Shown: one piece after another, positions 47,169 to 58,695 of the stretch
How the letters are laid out: every line of letters begins with the position of its first letter
Numbering within the stretch: position 1 is the first letter of the stretch
Assembly (NCBI GenBank): GCA_020809705.1
Contig: CP085832.1
Span: forward strand, 5,084,001 to 5,148,000
From: Calonectria ilicicola
Lineage: Eukaryota > Ascomycota > Sordariomycetes > Hypocreales > Nectriaceae
Length of the DNA stretch: 64,000 nt
Direction: 5' to 3'
Position numbers and translations under genes: made by a program
The notes under the pieces: model-generated
What the model was told of the DNA's origin: nothing
What the model saw: the letters and a program-made list of their open reading frames with translations, nothing else
Databases searched by the model: none

Positions 47169-48610
47169 GATTTAATCGCGCGTGCTGGAAATATGTTTTG
47201 AAGCAGGATACATGCGGATTAAAAGCTGATAACTGAGATAAAGGACGTATTGGGAAGCATAGTAAGACGGCCAAAGTCTTTTTGGATAGAAATGAGAATG
47301 AAGAGACCAAACCATTAGACTACTTAAATCAAATTCCGCGTCATTCTGACCTTCAGCTGCAGCCTGGGGCATTGAGCTGGCAAGCTGGGTATCACAAGAT
47401 TCAATATTTGCCAGGGTTCGTTCAGCCGCTCCAGGCTAAAAGTCTTGGCTTGTTTTAACTTTATGCGACCCTTACTCCGTTAGCCACAAGCCGCCACAGA
47501 AGAAATGAGTCTAAAATAAGAATGAGGCATCGTCTTATTCAGCCTTCTTGGCACATGGATTGGGATACGTGGTACGTTGACTAATCAAGGCAGCAAGGCA
47601 GTTTTCTGTCATTCCACCGCGTAAATCGGCTGTTGTAAAATATATTTAGCCGCACCGGAAAATAAATGCCCTCTCAGTTAAAATGGGTCGAGACGTTGAC
47701 GAAACTTTGCACCGAATCCTCGAGGCAAATACCGACAACAACCGGTGCAATTCAACCTAGATGGAGAAGGATGAAGAGCAGCCCATCCTAGAAAGTGGTT
47801 GCTACGTGCATCTCGCAAGGCCCCTCGTTTTGATCATCAACGAACATACCAAGTTTATAACCAATACCCTAAGGAAATGAAGACCCCATAATATATGTTA
47901 CTAGTGTACCATGAATGAATGAGGCCTGGTGTACCAACATATGAACACCACGACTTGAAGACAGCTAGTTGAGTTGATTCTATGGTAACTATGGGGACCT
48001 GGAAAATAACTGTGGATGATGTATCCACAAAAAACGGTTGGTGCTGTGATACCGTGGCTAGGGATTGTGAGAAAGTGTCAAGGTCGCAGGAAAATTATTA
48101 AACGCGGGTTTTCACCCGGATTAACTCTGCATGCCCCTTCGCTGAATCCGTGGTGTTTCTATAAATCCACTATAATTAATTTTAGCAAATTTTCCTTCAA
48201 TCACGAACGAAAAGATTTCTTATTTGAAACCAGAATTTTAAACATTGCGTCCGATAATATTACCCTACACTAGATCGCTCCCGTGGTTCTTCATATTACA
48301 GTAATCACTCTATCAAGTGACCAAACCTACAGTATGTGGTCTCACCGCATGGTGCATATACATTGCTGTAATCAGCCTGCACCAAACCGTGACCTGACTA
48401 TGGTTCCGTTCACAACATCCCAAAAGACCTTTTTCAACTACTGTAAGGAATACGCTGTCGTAGTGCTGTGATTGTATTGATGTTGGTTCAAGCCTATTCA
48501 CCAACTTCGCACTTCATTTCGGATTTACATCATTTTGAGGAGTCGCACCCATTTTATTTTGACTTTCATGACATGATTATGATATTCACTGCCAAATAAG
48601 TAACCCAATC
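47169..48610. other. Intergenic, 1.4 kb
   Basis: Upstream of the CxxC-module gene and downstream of the MFS gene. No convincing gene. Confidence 0.5.
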
Positions 48611-50711
48611 TTACATAACAGCCCCCTTCTTTGCCCCGTTTGTTCTATTGTTAGCATGTTCTACTGTAGCTTCAACCTTATCGATCATGAGCTCCTTCAC
48701 ACCTTTAAGCCCAGCAACAGCGATAATAGCCAAAGCTGCGAATGGAATTACACTTGCCCAGGCCAAGCGATATGCGTATGCGTACTGCCATGCGCTTTCT
48801 GATAGAGCAGCATCCCAAATCGAGTTATTCGCACCCTTGACGTCGCTTGACCCGATTTCGCCCGCAGCGAGGGACCGTAGTAGAGCCTGAACACTTGTTT
48901 CTGGCAAACCAGCAGCTACAGCAGACTTAGATACAGCAGAATCGTAGTGCGAAGTTAGACGCCCGTTAATTATGGCATCTAGAACAGCTGATCCGAAGGC
49001 TCCGCCAACTGCACGAGCGGAAAATGCAAGCCCTGTAGCTGTAGATAGGTATTCATGTGGAGCAGTGAATTGAACACAGGCAACCAAAAGGGTCAGAGGT
49101 GCTGACTGTCCGAAGCCAGTCAGAACATTAAAAACATTCTGAATATTGTTCCATGATGGCCGGATCGCTGCATAACAGCTTGATCTATCCAAGTATGGTT
49201 AGAGAATGTAGAGGAATAAAAGTCGAGGTAGTGCTTACACGATGACGAAAAAAGTGAAAGATATTAGTAAAGGAGATTTGAGGTCCTTATACTTTGTAGA
49301 GTATAGCATGATGGGAATCGAGAGACCAAGATTTACCACGGTAAACCCGAGGATACGGACAGAGATTCGCCATGCGTCCGTCTCGAATCCTAAATGGAGG
49401 ATTATCTGTGGCACAATGGAGTTGACAGCTGAGTAGTAGACCCAACCTTCAACGCTGAAAGCGAACACGGAGAGTGCGAAGTTTGCGTTTTGTTGGAAGA
49501 AGGCATGAGCTACGAGGCCATCCGCTCGTCCTTTCCATTCTAGAACGGGACAAAAATGTGAATACAAACGCAAAACGCTAATCGTTGAGAATGATACGCA
49601 CCATATAAAACAAATAAAAGAAACAAGGCAAACCCAATAGCCAAGGGGGAGATAACATGGGCATCAGACCACGGATAGGCCCCACCGGACCAGTTCAAAG
49701 CCAGGAGCATGAGCGATACGCTACCAATGAACAGGACAGACCCAATAGGGTCGCATGCCCATAGACACTCCTTGATGGACAGTTTGGGATACTCTGGCCG
49801 TTTCGGAGGCCAGTAGAAAAGAAATAAGCCCAAAGAGGTAACACCGTGGAATGCGGCCTGGATCCAAAAGATATACCTCCATCCAGACGCGTTTACATTA
49901 GTGACGGCTCCAGCTCCCAAAGACCCAATGCTGCGAATTATCTTGTCAGAATGACAGTGAGGGGGTATTCCGAAATAGGAAACTTACATCCCACCAATAG
50001 AGCCGCCGATGAAAGCCAGTCCGTTCGCGATGGCTCGATATTTTAATGGGAGAATTTCTGAAGGAATGGCCTGAACGATGGAAATGGTGGATAGGGTTGT
50101 GCCAATAAGAATGCTCCCCCCTATGAGCATAGTCATAGAAGTTGCTTTCGCTGAGATGACAGCCCCGGCAAAGGCAATGAGAGGTGGGACAGAGGCAAGG
50201 TACTTCCTATCGAGGACATCAGAAAGACGCCCGACAATAGGTGACAGCACACTTTGCATCAACAGTGGACCCTATTTTAGTCATTAAAAAGCACTTTAAG
50301 CCAAGTCCTGGGGGCTAAGAGATGTACAGTACCTGGATAATCCACCCTGCGACAGCCCCGTCCCCAAGGTCACGGGTGATGAACGCGATGACTGATCCTG
50401 CCGCAACTACGACAAATACCTGGGCCATGATACTAAGAATCAACTTCATTAGAGCCAAGAAATAGTAATCGGGTAGCAGCCATAGCATACGCAAAGCAGG
50501 TGCAGAAGACTACGATCTTTTACTATCAGGTCAACACCACATCTGACAAATTGCTTGGTTGACTTCTTACCCATGATCTCCAGCTGAGTTTGACATGATA
50601 GAAGTCGTTAGAAGCGGCCGATTGGATGGAAACGACGGTCATTTCTTGATTACACGGCTGTAGGGATCCCTCCTCCAGGTTGATAGAGGGTTTGTCATCG
50701 GCAGAGGCCAT
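48611..50711 (-). CDS. MFS transporter, TRI12/siderophore-pump type
   Basis: Seven exons: 50711-50571, 50516-50491, 50432-50333, 50271-49988, 49930-49602, 49539-49239 and 49184-48611, with introns of 54-62 nt. The frame is continuous, 584 residues. About 14 hydrophobic segments; AGWIIQGPLLMQSVLSPIVG, GRLSDVLDRK (MFS motif A), IVQAIPSEILPLKYRAIANG and WACDPIGSVLF are characteristic of the fungal trichothecene-efflux (TRI12)-like branch. Plasma-membrane proton antiporter exporting a small molecule, by analogy. The 26-nt second exon was placed from family alignment. It lies codirectional with and downstream of the flavin monooxygenase, suggesting export of its product. Confidence 0.85.
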
Positions 50712-51242
50712 TTTCGTGGACAGCTCTAGCTCAGGCTCATGAGTCTTGTCGTTAGTGTCAAATGCTAGGTTTCGTCCCGGTGAGTTTATAATATCTTACA
50801 GATGCGTAGTAATCTCGATCAACTTTTTTCTTTTTAGAGAATGAGTAGATCCAAGGTTTCCCTCATCGGTAAACATGATCAAGGTTACCCCTCTTGTCAC
50901 GGAGTTAGTTTGCCGGAGTTTGCCCACTAAAAAGGCGCTTGTTATCGGATTGGCCGGGGATATGAATCATTAGGGCTGTTCGCTAATTTAAGTCTTTTGA
51001 AAGGTTTCTCCACTAAGGCTGATTGCGATGCTAACCCTGGAGTCCAATCATTCAAACTTCCATTTTTGTCCTTTTCATGTAAAGCAAATCCATGATTTAA
51101 TTGCGCGAGTTGTAGAATAGAATCATGAATTGATCACGTAAATACAATAAGCGTCAAATTAATGATAAAACCCGCGTAGAAAGTGTTCTATAAATCAAAT
51201 GGCCACATGGCCAACTAATTGTGCAATTCAACAACAAGCCTA
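50712..51242. promoter_or_regulatory. MFS promoter region
   Basis: 531 bases between the MFS start and the monooxygenase stop, both minus strand. No gene. Confidence 0.5.
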
Positions 51243-53153
51243 TCAGCCTCGAACAACAAAACCTTCAAGATGACCGTCAGCCCACTTAGTAAAGGCTTTC
51301 TCAAACTCGACCGTTCCAAGGGTCCATCCAACTGATGATTCCTTTGATTTCTTTTCGCTTACAGGCTTGGCGGGATCCTTATAGTCGGTAAAGTAAGTGG
51401 GAGTGCAGTGCGGCAGCACGGCGTACCATGCCTTGTACTTCTGGAGACCCTCCGTATAGGATTGTTCCGCTTGTTTGCTGACTTCCACCTCTAGCCGGCT
51501 GGAGTCCGAAAATTGCTTGACCGCGTTACTGACAATGTGTGCTACTGTCCTAGCGGCAATGCTCAGCGGATACGTCGTGTTGGCTGAACCAGTGGCACCT
51601 TTCGACGTGTAGAATAACAAGTTCGGAAAGCCGTGGGTAGCGACACCAAAGAATGTGGCAAAATCGTCAGCTCCCCACTTCTCAGCCAACTTGCGGCCAC
51701 CACGACCGCTGATGGGAATGCCTAGGACCTGCGATGGATCTCCGTTGACAGTAGATGCCGTCGCAAAACCCGTCGCAAGCACCAGAGCATCAACATTGTA
51801 CTCCTGGGCCAATTCACCTTGGCCAACCATAATTCCTCCTTTAGTGTAACCCGAGATACCCTGTCCGTCTGTATCGACAAGAGTGACATTCTGACGGTTG
51901 AACGACTTGAGGTATTCTTGATGGAAAGTCGGACGCTTGCACCAACCTGCGTACCATGGCTTCAACTTTTCAGCCACCTCTGGGTCTTCCACCTCCCGCT
52001 CGACATGCTTGCGGAGTTCGGAGGCAATCTCAGCATCTTGTTCCATCATGCGGCGCACATGATCCTGGACGTTGTCGAGGGTCACATCCTTTGCACGTGG
52101 ACTCCCAATGATTCCAGAGAATGCCCGGGAACGACTCCAACCATCCTTGAGGAGATCATCCTTGGTACTGACTTCCGGGTCGTCGTTGAGAAATTTGTTC
52201 AAGTTTCTCATTCTTTCATACTGCCAGCCAGGTTGACCAGCGACCTTTCCCCAGTTCTCAGAGGTCGTTTCGACCTGTTCTCGAGGTCCACAGTAGGACG
52301 GAGTGCGTTGAAACACGTACAAGTGTTTCGCCCACTTGGCTAGTTCTGGAACAACTTGGACTGCAGTGGCACCTGTGCCGATGATGCCAACCGTTTTATC
52401 TTGCAAATTGGTCATGTCTGGTTGAGATGGGGAGCCGCCAGTGTAGCCATAATCCCAGCGAGCTGTGTGGAAAATCTCCCTGTTCTCCATGAATTTTTCC
52501 AGGCCTGGAACATTAGGGGCGCTAGGAGAGTAGAAGAGGCCGCCAGCGGGCATGAGAAATTGTGCGTGGACGACAAGATCGCCGTTCATGCCTTGGTGGC
52601 TGGGGCCCAGATTGCGCTCAAGCTTCACAACCCATCGCTTCTGGGCATCATCCCACTCTGCGCTCTTTGCTTTGGTACAAAACATTCCCTGGATGCCAAA
52701 CTTGTGTGCAATCCCTTCCACATTTTGCCGAATCTCTTCGCCTTTAGAATACCGATGCTTGGGTACAAATCCTGTTTCCTCAAGCAGTGGCAAGTAGCAG
52801 TACCCCTCGACATCGCACGTCAAGCCGGGATAACGGTTCCAGTACCATGTGCCTCCAAAGCCGCCGGCGCTGTCAACGACGACGATTTCGGAGGGTTTGA
52901 ACCCAGCCGCGATTAAATGGTAGGCAAAAAGAATACCACAGTGGCCGGCACCGAGGATTAGGAACCTGATATGGGAGCCGTCATTCAAAGGTGGAGTTTG
53001 CTTGGCAAGACTATCGTAGTCGGCCCACTGATCTTGATCCAAATTTCTCATGAGAGGATTGCTTCTGAACTGGAGACGTCCTTCAGCCGTGATTGCCTTG
53101 AAACGTTTTTCACGTTCAGCCTCATACTTTTTGCTGATTGATTCGATGGCCAT
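51243..53153 (-). CDS. Flavin-dependent Baeyer-Villiger-type monooxygenase
   Basis: Single exon, 636 residues from the ATG at 53153 (an upstream GTG extension is unnecessary). FAD-binding GAGHCG at 68-73 followed by the GTWYWNRYPG motif (101-110), NADPH-binding GTGATA near 259-264, and LATGFATAS in the C-terminal half. The Baeyer-Villiger fingerprint (FxGxxxHxxxW) is present as ENREIFHTARWD: the histidine and tryptophan are kept, but the first F and G are replaced. Likely inserts oxygen into a ketone or a related substrate using NADPH and O2, in the cytosol. Flanked by an MFS pump and a divergent Zn2Cys6 gene, consistent with a small metabolite or detoxification cluster. Confidence 0.85.
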   Translation of the reverse strand: MAIESISKKYEAEREKRFKAITAEGRLQFRSNPLMRNLDQDQWADYDSLAKQTPPLNDGSHIRFLILGAGHCGILFAYHLIAAGFKPSEIVVVDSAGGFGGTWYWNRYPGLTCDVEGYCYLPLLEETGFVPKHRYSKGEEIRQNVEGIAHKFGIQGMFCTKAKSAEWDDAQKRWVVKLERNLGPSHQGMNGDLVVHAQFLMPAGGLFYSPSAPNVPGLEKFMENREIFHTARWDYGYTGGSPSQPDMTNLQDKTVGIIGTGATAVQVVPELAKWAKHLYVFQRTPSYCGPREQVETTSENWGKVAGQPGWQYERMRNLNKFLNDDPEVSTKDDLLKDGWSRSRAFSGIIGSPRAKDVTLDNVQDHVRRMMEQDAEIASELRKHVEREVEDPEVAEKLKPWYAGWCKRPTFHQEYLKSFNRQNVTLVDTDGQGISGYTKGGIMVGQGELAQEYNVDALVLATGFATASTVNGDPSQVLGIPISGRGGRKLAEKWGADDFATFFGVATHGFPNLLFYTSKGATGSANTTYPLSIAARTVAHIVSNAVKQFSDSSRLEVEVSKQAEQSYTEGLQKYKAWYAVLPHCTPTYFTDYKDPAKPVSEKKSKESSVGWTLGTVEFEKAFTKWADGHLEGFVVRG

Positions 53154-53671
53154 TGTGAAGAGGGATGTTTTTGACTGGAATGTCACAGTTGTGCTTGAAT
53201 TTATATGAATTGATTGAGTTTATCAGGTTGATTTATTGAATACTGCGGGCTTGTCTTTATAGTCGACTACATTTTCCTTGGGGCAAGAGCTTTGCCTATG
53301 ACTCTAATGCTGACCGGGGCTACAGCATGCCAATGACGACTCACAAGCGTAGTCCAGAGCCGCTCAGCGTACGCGTGAGATACGCCGTGTTAGAAAAACC
53401 CATGGACTTGAAAACCTAAAGCTCCATAACATTCGCGCTGACCACCCAATTGAACTAGAGGAAACTCCGAGATGAGTACCCACCTTTCAAAAGCCGATGC
53501 CCGTGCATCATGTTTCGAATGTCAGAGCGCGCTCAGGCCGAACCTACAGGGGCCTGACCGACAAAAGATTTCTAAAGCCTCGAGCTCCGTCGTTTCCGAA
53601 CAGAATACCTATTCTGATTTTGTAGGAGACTATTGCATTTCCAGATACCTTTTTCGGAAATCAAGTTGAGC
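53154..53671. promoter_or_regulatory. Divergent promoter between monooxygenase and Zn2Cys6 factor
   Basis: 518 bases between oppositely oriented starts, the usual arrangement for a pathway regulator and its target. No clear operator found by eye. Confidence 0.55.
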
Positions 53672-55145
53672 ATGCCTAACTTTCGGCGCAAATCTTGTCA
53701 CCAATGCAGATCCTCAAAGCTAGCCTGTGACAGGAAACAGCCACGGTGTTCTCGATGTGACCGTCGCAGACAGCAATGCTGGTACACTGCAATAGAGGTT
53801 CACAATTGTCGGGAAACACCAACCCCTAGGCTGGAATGCGTGCCAGAGGCAATGGGGCCGGACATCATCGTTGCTACAAGGAACGTGACCAACGCCGGCA
53901 GCTTGTCTGTGAGCACCGATTCCAGCGAGAGTAACGACTTTGCTTGGACCGAGACTTGCTATACCAATGAAAGGCATTGGTTTGGCGACGGCTCTCTCGA
54001 ATATGCAGCTTCCCCAGCAACCATGACCTTTGACATGAATCCAGACATTGTTGCCAATATCATTGCTGAGATGAACACTGAGATATCCAAAAGGGCAAAT
54101 TTTGAACAATCTATCCTTGCCCACCATGACTTGTTATTTCCACGGAGATCAAGCACAGAAGAAGCAAGCTTGACTTCCAAGGTCATGCTAGGGACAATCC
54201 AACGCTACCCTGAAATGCTTGTCAATGGTCTGACACCACCATTCATCAGTCCACCATGCTGCGGGGACCAGATACAGTGTCAGCAGTCAGGACACCACAG
54301 GTGTTTTGCACCGCCGTTGATAGCATGCGCTAGCATCATCCGAATATCCCAAGAGAACTGTCCTGAGAATCGAGACTTTATTTGGAGGACAATTTACATG
54401 GAGCAGCAAAAGCTCTTTCACGAGGTGAGCAAAAAAGTGCCTGAGTCTGAAACACTAGACGCTAAAGGTTGGCGGCCACAAAGCACGAATCATATAGCAA
54501 AGACATGTTACTGGCTGCAGTTCAAGCGGTTGCATTGTATACCATTCTCCACATCTCAGACGTTGCAATGGTTCCGAAGCATTATGTTAGGTCGCTTGTT
54601 TTGACCCTGGGGGTATGCTTTCTCATTCAAAACAAATAGCCTACTTCGCTAATAGACTCCTAGACAATGATGTTCTCAATACTAAGTCTGCTTGATGTGG
54701 GAGGGATAGACCCGAAGTATTTACCACTCAACATGAATGGATCTATAATGAAAGTGTGTGGAGGTAAGAACTTACTTTGCACTCACTAAAATCTGAAACA
54801 TTATGTAACATGCGTAGGTTGATGGCATTTTGCTATACAATGAATGAACTTCTCACCATTGCCATTCATCCATCTTCTAGCACAGATGGCTGCAACAAGG
54901 TCCGACTTCCCAGCAGGCGTACCCTGTGGGCGGCCAAAACAAATATTGAATGGCAGTTGCAATATGTTAGTCAGGCTTCTGGAAGACAATTCAAAGAGTG
55001 TTTAAAGATATCACACCTTCGAGGGTACGCGAAACAAAAGAGGTTAAGAAGCAAAGCTTGGCTAACAGACTTGGAAAATTGGTGTCTGGATCATGACGAA
55101 CTAGGTACATTGGTATGGATGGCAACAAAGTTGGATCCAGTATAG
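53672..55145 (+). pseudogene. Zn2Cys6 transcription factor with apparent one-base frameshift
   Basis: Exons 53672-54424, 54484-54612, 54664-54763 and 54818-55145 (introns 59, 51 and 54 nt). The zinc cluster is at residues 8-36: SCHQCRSSKLACDRKQPRCS, then RCDRRRQQC. Exon 2 reads DMLLAAVQAVALYTILHISD and exon 4 LMAFCYTMNELLTIAIHPSS through LPSRRTLWAAKT, matching the fungal_trans_2 pattern of Zn2Cys6 regulators. Exon 3 starts as TMMFSILSLLDVGG but ends in another frame as RPEVFTTQHEWIYNESVW. Its 100 nt would need to be one longer to join exons 2 and 4. The slip lies near the GGGAGGG tract at 54699-54705. Uncorrected, translation stops at the exon 3/4 junction and loses about 109 C-terminal residues. 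A sequencing error or an unseen intron cannot be excluded. Confidence 0.7.
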
Positions 55146-56642
55146 CTTGTATATCAGGATTCAGTGTTCTGCATTGCCTTCAAAAGATATTTCTTTACGC
55201 TGATTACGCAATGTTGGAAGACAGAAGCTTATGTCAGGAGCCGGAAGCACATTTACACCATGATGGGCCAACGATATTTTTGGAATGGGTCTACATCTTA
55301 CATGAAGCCACTTCGTGAAGTAGACTCAGAAGACAATGGTAGCGATATTGATGATGATGAGGACGATATAGACGAGTTACCAATGAATCATGGGTCTAAG
55401 ACTGCAGGGTTGGTCTACAGATTGTTGTGGTGACCAAAGTAGCGTTTGAAAGTAACGAGTGCCAAGTCACCTTCCAAATAGCAGAATTCGGCAATGTGCT
55501 TACACTAGGCTGCAGGCAGAATAACGCATCTATCTTCAACAAAGGACTCCGAAAACTGCAAGTTGAGACACACAAGTTCCATCATCGGATTAATATCGAC
55601 GAGAAACATGTATAGGTATTATTTGAATGCGATTCTGATAGGATGGTCCATACAAATAGGCACGCGGGGTTGCTTCATTTCCGTAAAACTGCTTGCTGGT
55701 GAGCCGAGATGCTGATTTGTTCGGTCATACCCGGACCTATAGAAGTGATTCAGGTTTATGTATTAAGCAATGGAAGATTATAGAATGCTTAACGGAGCGC
55801 AACCAACTCATTTGCTGAAAATGCCAAGCCATAATCAGACCCGATGGATTCATTAAGAGCTTTAAACGCTAATGTAATTAGGAAGCGCAACGTTCGCGAT
55901 GGCAGGAAAGAATTCAGGCTTATTGACAAGATAAACACAAGATCTTATTGTTTTAATAGCATACTAAGCTCCCTGATGACACCATCGGTGTGTCTACTTC
56001 GGTGATATGACTACTACGGCTAGCAGAGCATAATTTCTGAACATAAAGGCTCGATGGGGACTTGTGGCATGTTGGCTACGTCGCTGGAGTGGGTAAGTCG
56101 ATCCGCCTAGGTTGGGAACCTAGGTCGGGCACAACTCCTCGTCGGTTCGAATCCAGTAGCCTTCAAACCGATCATACGCCTAGTACCGTTTCGTAAGTTA
56201 AGAAGGTATTTTCTGCAAGGGCAGGAAAGTAGAAATACCTTAGTTAATCACACATCTAATTGCAAAAGTATAATAAAAGCATCATTTTAGCTATTTACTA
56301 TTATTTATATTAAGTAAGCTAAATAAGCTATCTATTATTAGAGGTTTATTATTATAAGTCCCACCTAGGGTAGAAGGTTTTCCTTAATAGCTAAGAGATA
56401 TAGAGCAGAACCAATCAGTGGGAGGGGGCTGCTTGGAGAGGGGCTAGATAGATTGGGTACGAGATCTAGGATAGCATGAATATATCACGATACACGATAA
56501 AGGCTCGATAGTTTGATCGCTCGTTGAACAGGTAGGATTTCTCGATCACGCTCTAGGTCGGTACCATTCTTACAAGGCTAAAGAGGGGACGGCCACTCAA
56601 AAGTGGGTGTTGCACAGATTCTTCCCACCGCGTCCACATACA
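55146..56642. other. Intergenic, 1.5 kb
   Basis: Contains several short open frames (one at 55164-55433 with an acidic run DSEDNGSDIDDDEDDIDELP) that I cannot assign, and a tRNA-like segment at 56073-56161. From 56260 to 56350 the sequence becomes A/T-rich and repeat-like. Confidence 0.4.
56073..56161 (+). tRNA. Degenerate class II (Ser-like) tRNA relic
   Basis: GGCTAC at the start pairs with GTAGCC at the end. An A-box-like CGCTGGAGTGGG and a perfect B-box GGTTCGAATCC are present. The anticodon arm CTAGG-TTGGGAA-CCTAG would display GGG. The long variable region suggests serine or leucine class. However, the T stem has only two sound pairs, about three bases are missing before the acceptor 3' strand, and a GGG anticodon would be odd. 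More likely a pseudogene or the head of a tRNA-derived SINE than a working tRNA. Confidence 0.4.
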
Positions 56643-57114
56643 CTACAGCTGGGTGGTGTAGCACTGCATTGACTTGTAGCCTTTGCCCCAGTTGCTGTTT
56701 TACGCATAATTAGTACTTAACATATAGGAGGATAGTGGGTTATCATCAACAATTGCTGAAACAGACGAGGGAATGTTACCTAACACAAGAGGAGCCATCT
56801 GATCCGGAAAGCGCAACTGTTCGGACGGACTGCCCATTGCAGTTGTCCTGCTCAAATAGGTAGCAAGTGCAAGCAACATTGCGACCACCACAGCTGACAA
56901 TGTTTGCACTGTTTGTGTTGCTGTAACTATATCCGTAACATCTGTTTGAGGTGCCGGGAGAAATCGTCACAGCGTAGTCCTTACAGCCGCCATCTTTGTA
57001 GTACTGGACCTTTAGATCGATAGCCCGGGCGTTGAGGCCTTTTGGTTGGTCGTTGATAGCCGGTACAGCCTGTACAACAGCAACAGCAAGAAGTGTGGTA
57101 TAAAGACCCTTCAT
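56643..57114 (-). CDS. Small secreted cysteine-rich protein
   Basis: Exons 57114-56780 and 56694-56643 with an 85-nt intron (GTAACA...ACAG, branch TACTAAT), 128 residues. Signal peptide MKGLYTTLLAVAVVQAVPA. The mature part has eight cysteines (GGCKDY, NRCYGY, VSCGG, ACTC, DNCNG, SSC, MQCYT), enough for four disulphides. The second exon was inferred: it replaces a premature end with SNWGKGYKSMQCYTTQL, which restores a cysteine and a pattern I associate with other fungal small secreted proteins. Function unknown; effector, antimicrobial or wall-associated roles are all possible. The gene lies about 190 bases from the RIP-affected block on the right. Confidence 0.75.
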
Positions 57115-57302
57115 AGTGGATGATGTACTATTATTGCGGTTCGTAAGAATTGATATATTAATGCGGAAATAAAAGGATTTTGTTCTTAAGACAGTAAAAG
57201 CTTTGGTATGTGGCCTTTGGCCACCCTTTATAGAAAGCCTGTCACTCAGCGCTGCGGTCAATTCAAATCGCCTCAATTCAATTTAAATCAATGCAATTCA
57301 AA
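57115..57302. promoter_or_regulatory. Promoter of the secreted protein and border of the AT block
   Basis: A TATA-like CTTTATAG lies near 57228. At 57259-57301 the motif CAATTCAA occurs three times. Beyond about 57310 the sequence turns into the A/T-rich decayed block. Confidence 0.45.
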
Positions 57303-57529
57303 CCGGGAAAACAGGTATTTAATTTAATTTAAATACAATGATTAAATTGATTAAATTAATTAAGTTGGATATAGGGTATTTAGTGTAGATATGTGATTTT
57401 TTGGTTAATTTTTGGTGTTTTTGATATGGTTTATTTAAAAGGAATTTTTATTTAGTTATTGTTTAAAGTAATATAATGTAAATTGTATAATTAATTATAT
57501 AATAAGAAATCCTACTTTAAAATTTAAAA

Positions 57530-58693
57530 TATAAATATATTCTTTCTTTAATATATCTTTAATATATTCTTTTAAAATATTAAGCTTTATTTAATTAAAA
57601 TTATAAATAAAGTAAAATTAAATATTAGATCTATTTTTAAGAATAATTTTATAATCCTATTAGCTAAATTCTAGTAATTTAATATTAAGTTCTTTTATAA
57701 AAAGTTTTTTATAAATTTTATATTATAAAAATATATTATATAATATATTTATTTTTACTTTAATTTTTATTTTTTAAGACTTTTATTAATTTATTAAAAT
57801 TAGATTTTAAAATAAATAATTATTTATTATTTTTATTTTTTCTAATTATTCTTATATTTATATTTTATTTCTTTAAGTAATAAAGATTCTTCTTTATTTA
57901 TATCTTTTATTTAATTAAGGCTAGAAGTTTAAGATCTTTTAATTAAATTTATAGAAATATTACTAATTATATTATATTCCTCTTATATTTATACCTAGCT
58001 AATATATTAGTAGATATTAAGATTATATTTATATAATTATAAATACTTTAAAATTAAATTATATTATTTAATATTAATAATATTAAAAATTATTTTTTAG
58101 TTTCTTTCTTTACTAAAGATTTTTAAATAATTAATCTTTTTATTTATAATATTATTATTATATTTAAAAGGTATTTCTTTTATATTAATAACTTTATATA
58201 AATTAACTTTTATTATTTATAATAATTAAAGTTTATTAATTATCTAAGGATTAATATAGTCTTATTTAGCTTTATTATCTACTATAATATTATATTACTT
58301 TCCTTTAATTCTTATCTTTATTTTTAATTATTATTAAGATTACTTTTTAGTAATTAAGTATAAAGTTTTCTTAAGAAGTTCTTTTAATAATTTTATAGAT
58401 TATTACTTCTATTACTTTTTTATAAAAGGCATTTATTATTTTTTATTTATATTTAATATTAAAATATTATTTTATTTATTATATATATATTATATTTGGG
58501 GTTTTAATATTTATTCTATAGTATATTATTATAGTTAGGAAACTTAAGCTTGCTTAGTTCTAATATAATAAACTAATAGTAGGGGTTTCTTTCTATTACT
58601 TTATACTAATTAAAGTATTTTCTATTAATACAGTAAATTACTACATTTTTTACCCTAATAAGGAAGTATATTATATATTATTTTTATTCTATA
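57530..58693 (-). mobile_element. Inverted fragment of element B, part 1
   Basis: Reverse complement matches element B from about 9750 down to about 8620 (protease/RT start region), with both copies independently mutated. Interrupted at 58694 by the pogo-like transposon. Confidence 0.75.
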
Positions 58694-58695
58694 TA

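Noticed and set aside
55164..55433. Acidic 89-residue frame as a gene
   Set aside because: No start context, family or splice support; kept only as a note in the intergenic entry.
56776..57276. 166-residue reading of the secreted protein gene
   Set aside because: It uses a start upstream of the signal peptide and runs into the intron; the 128-residue spliced model is better.
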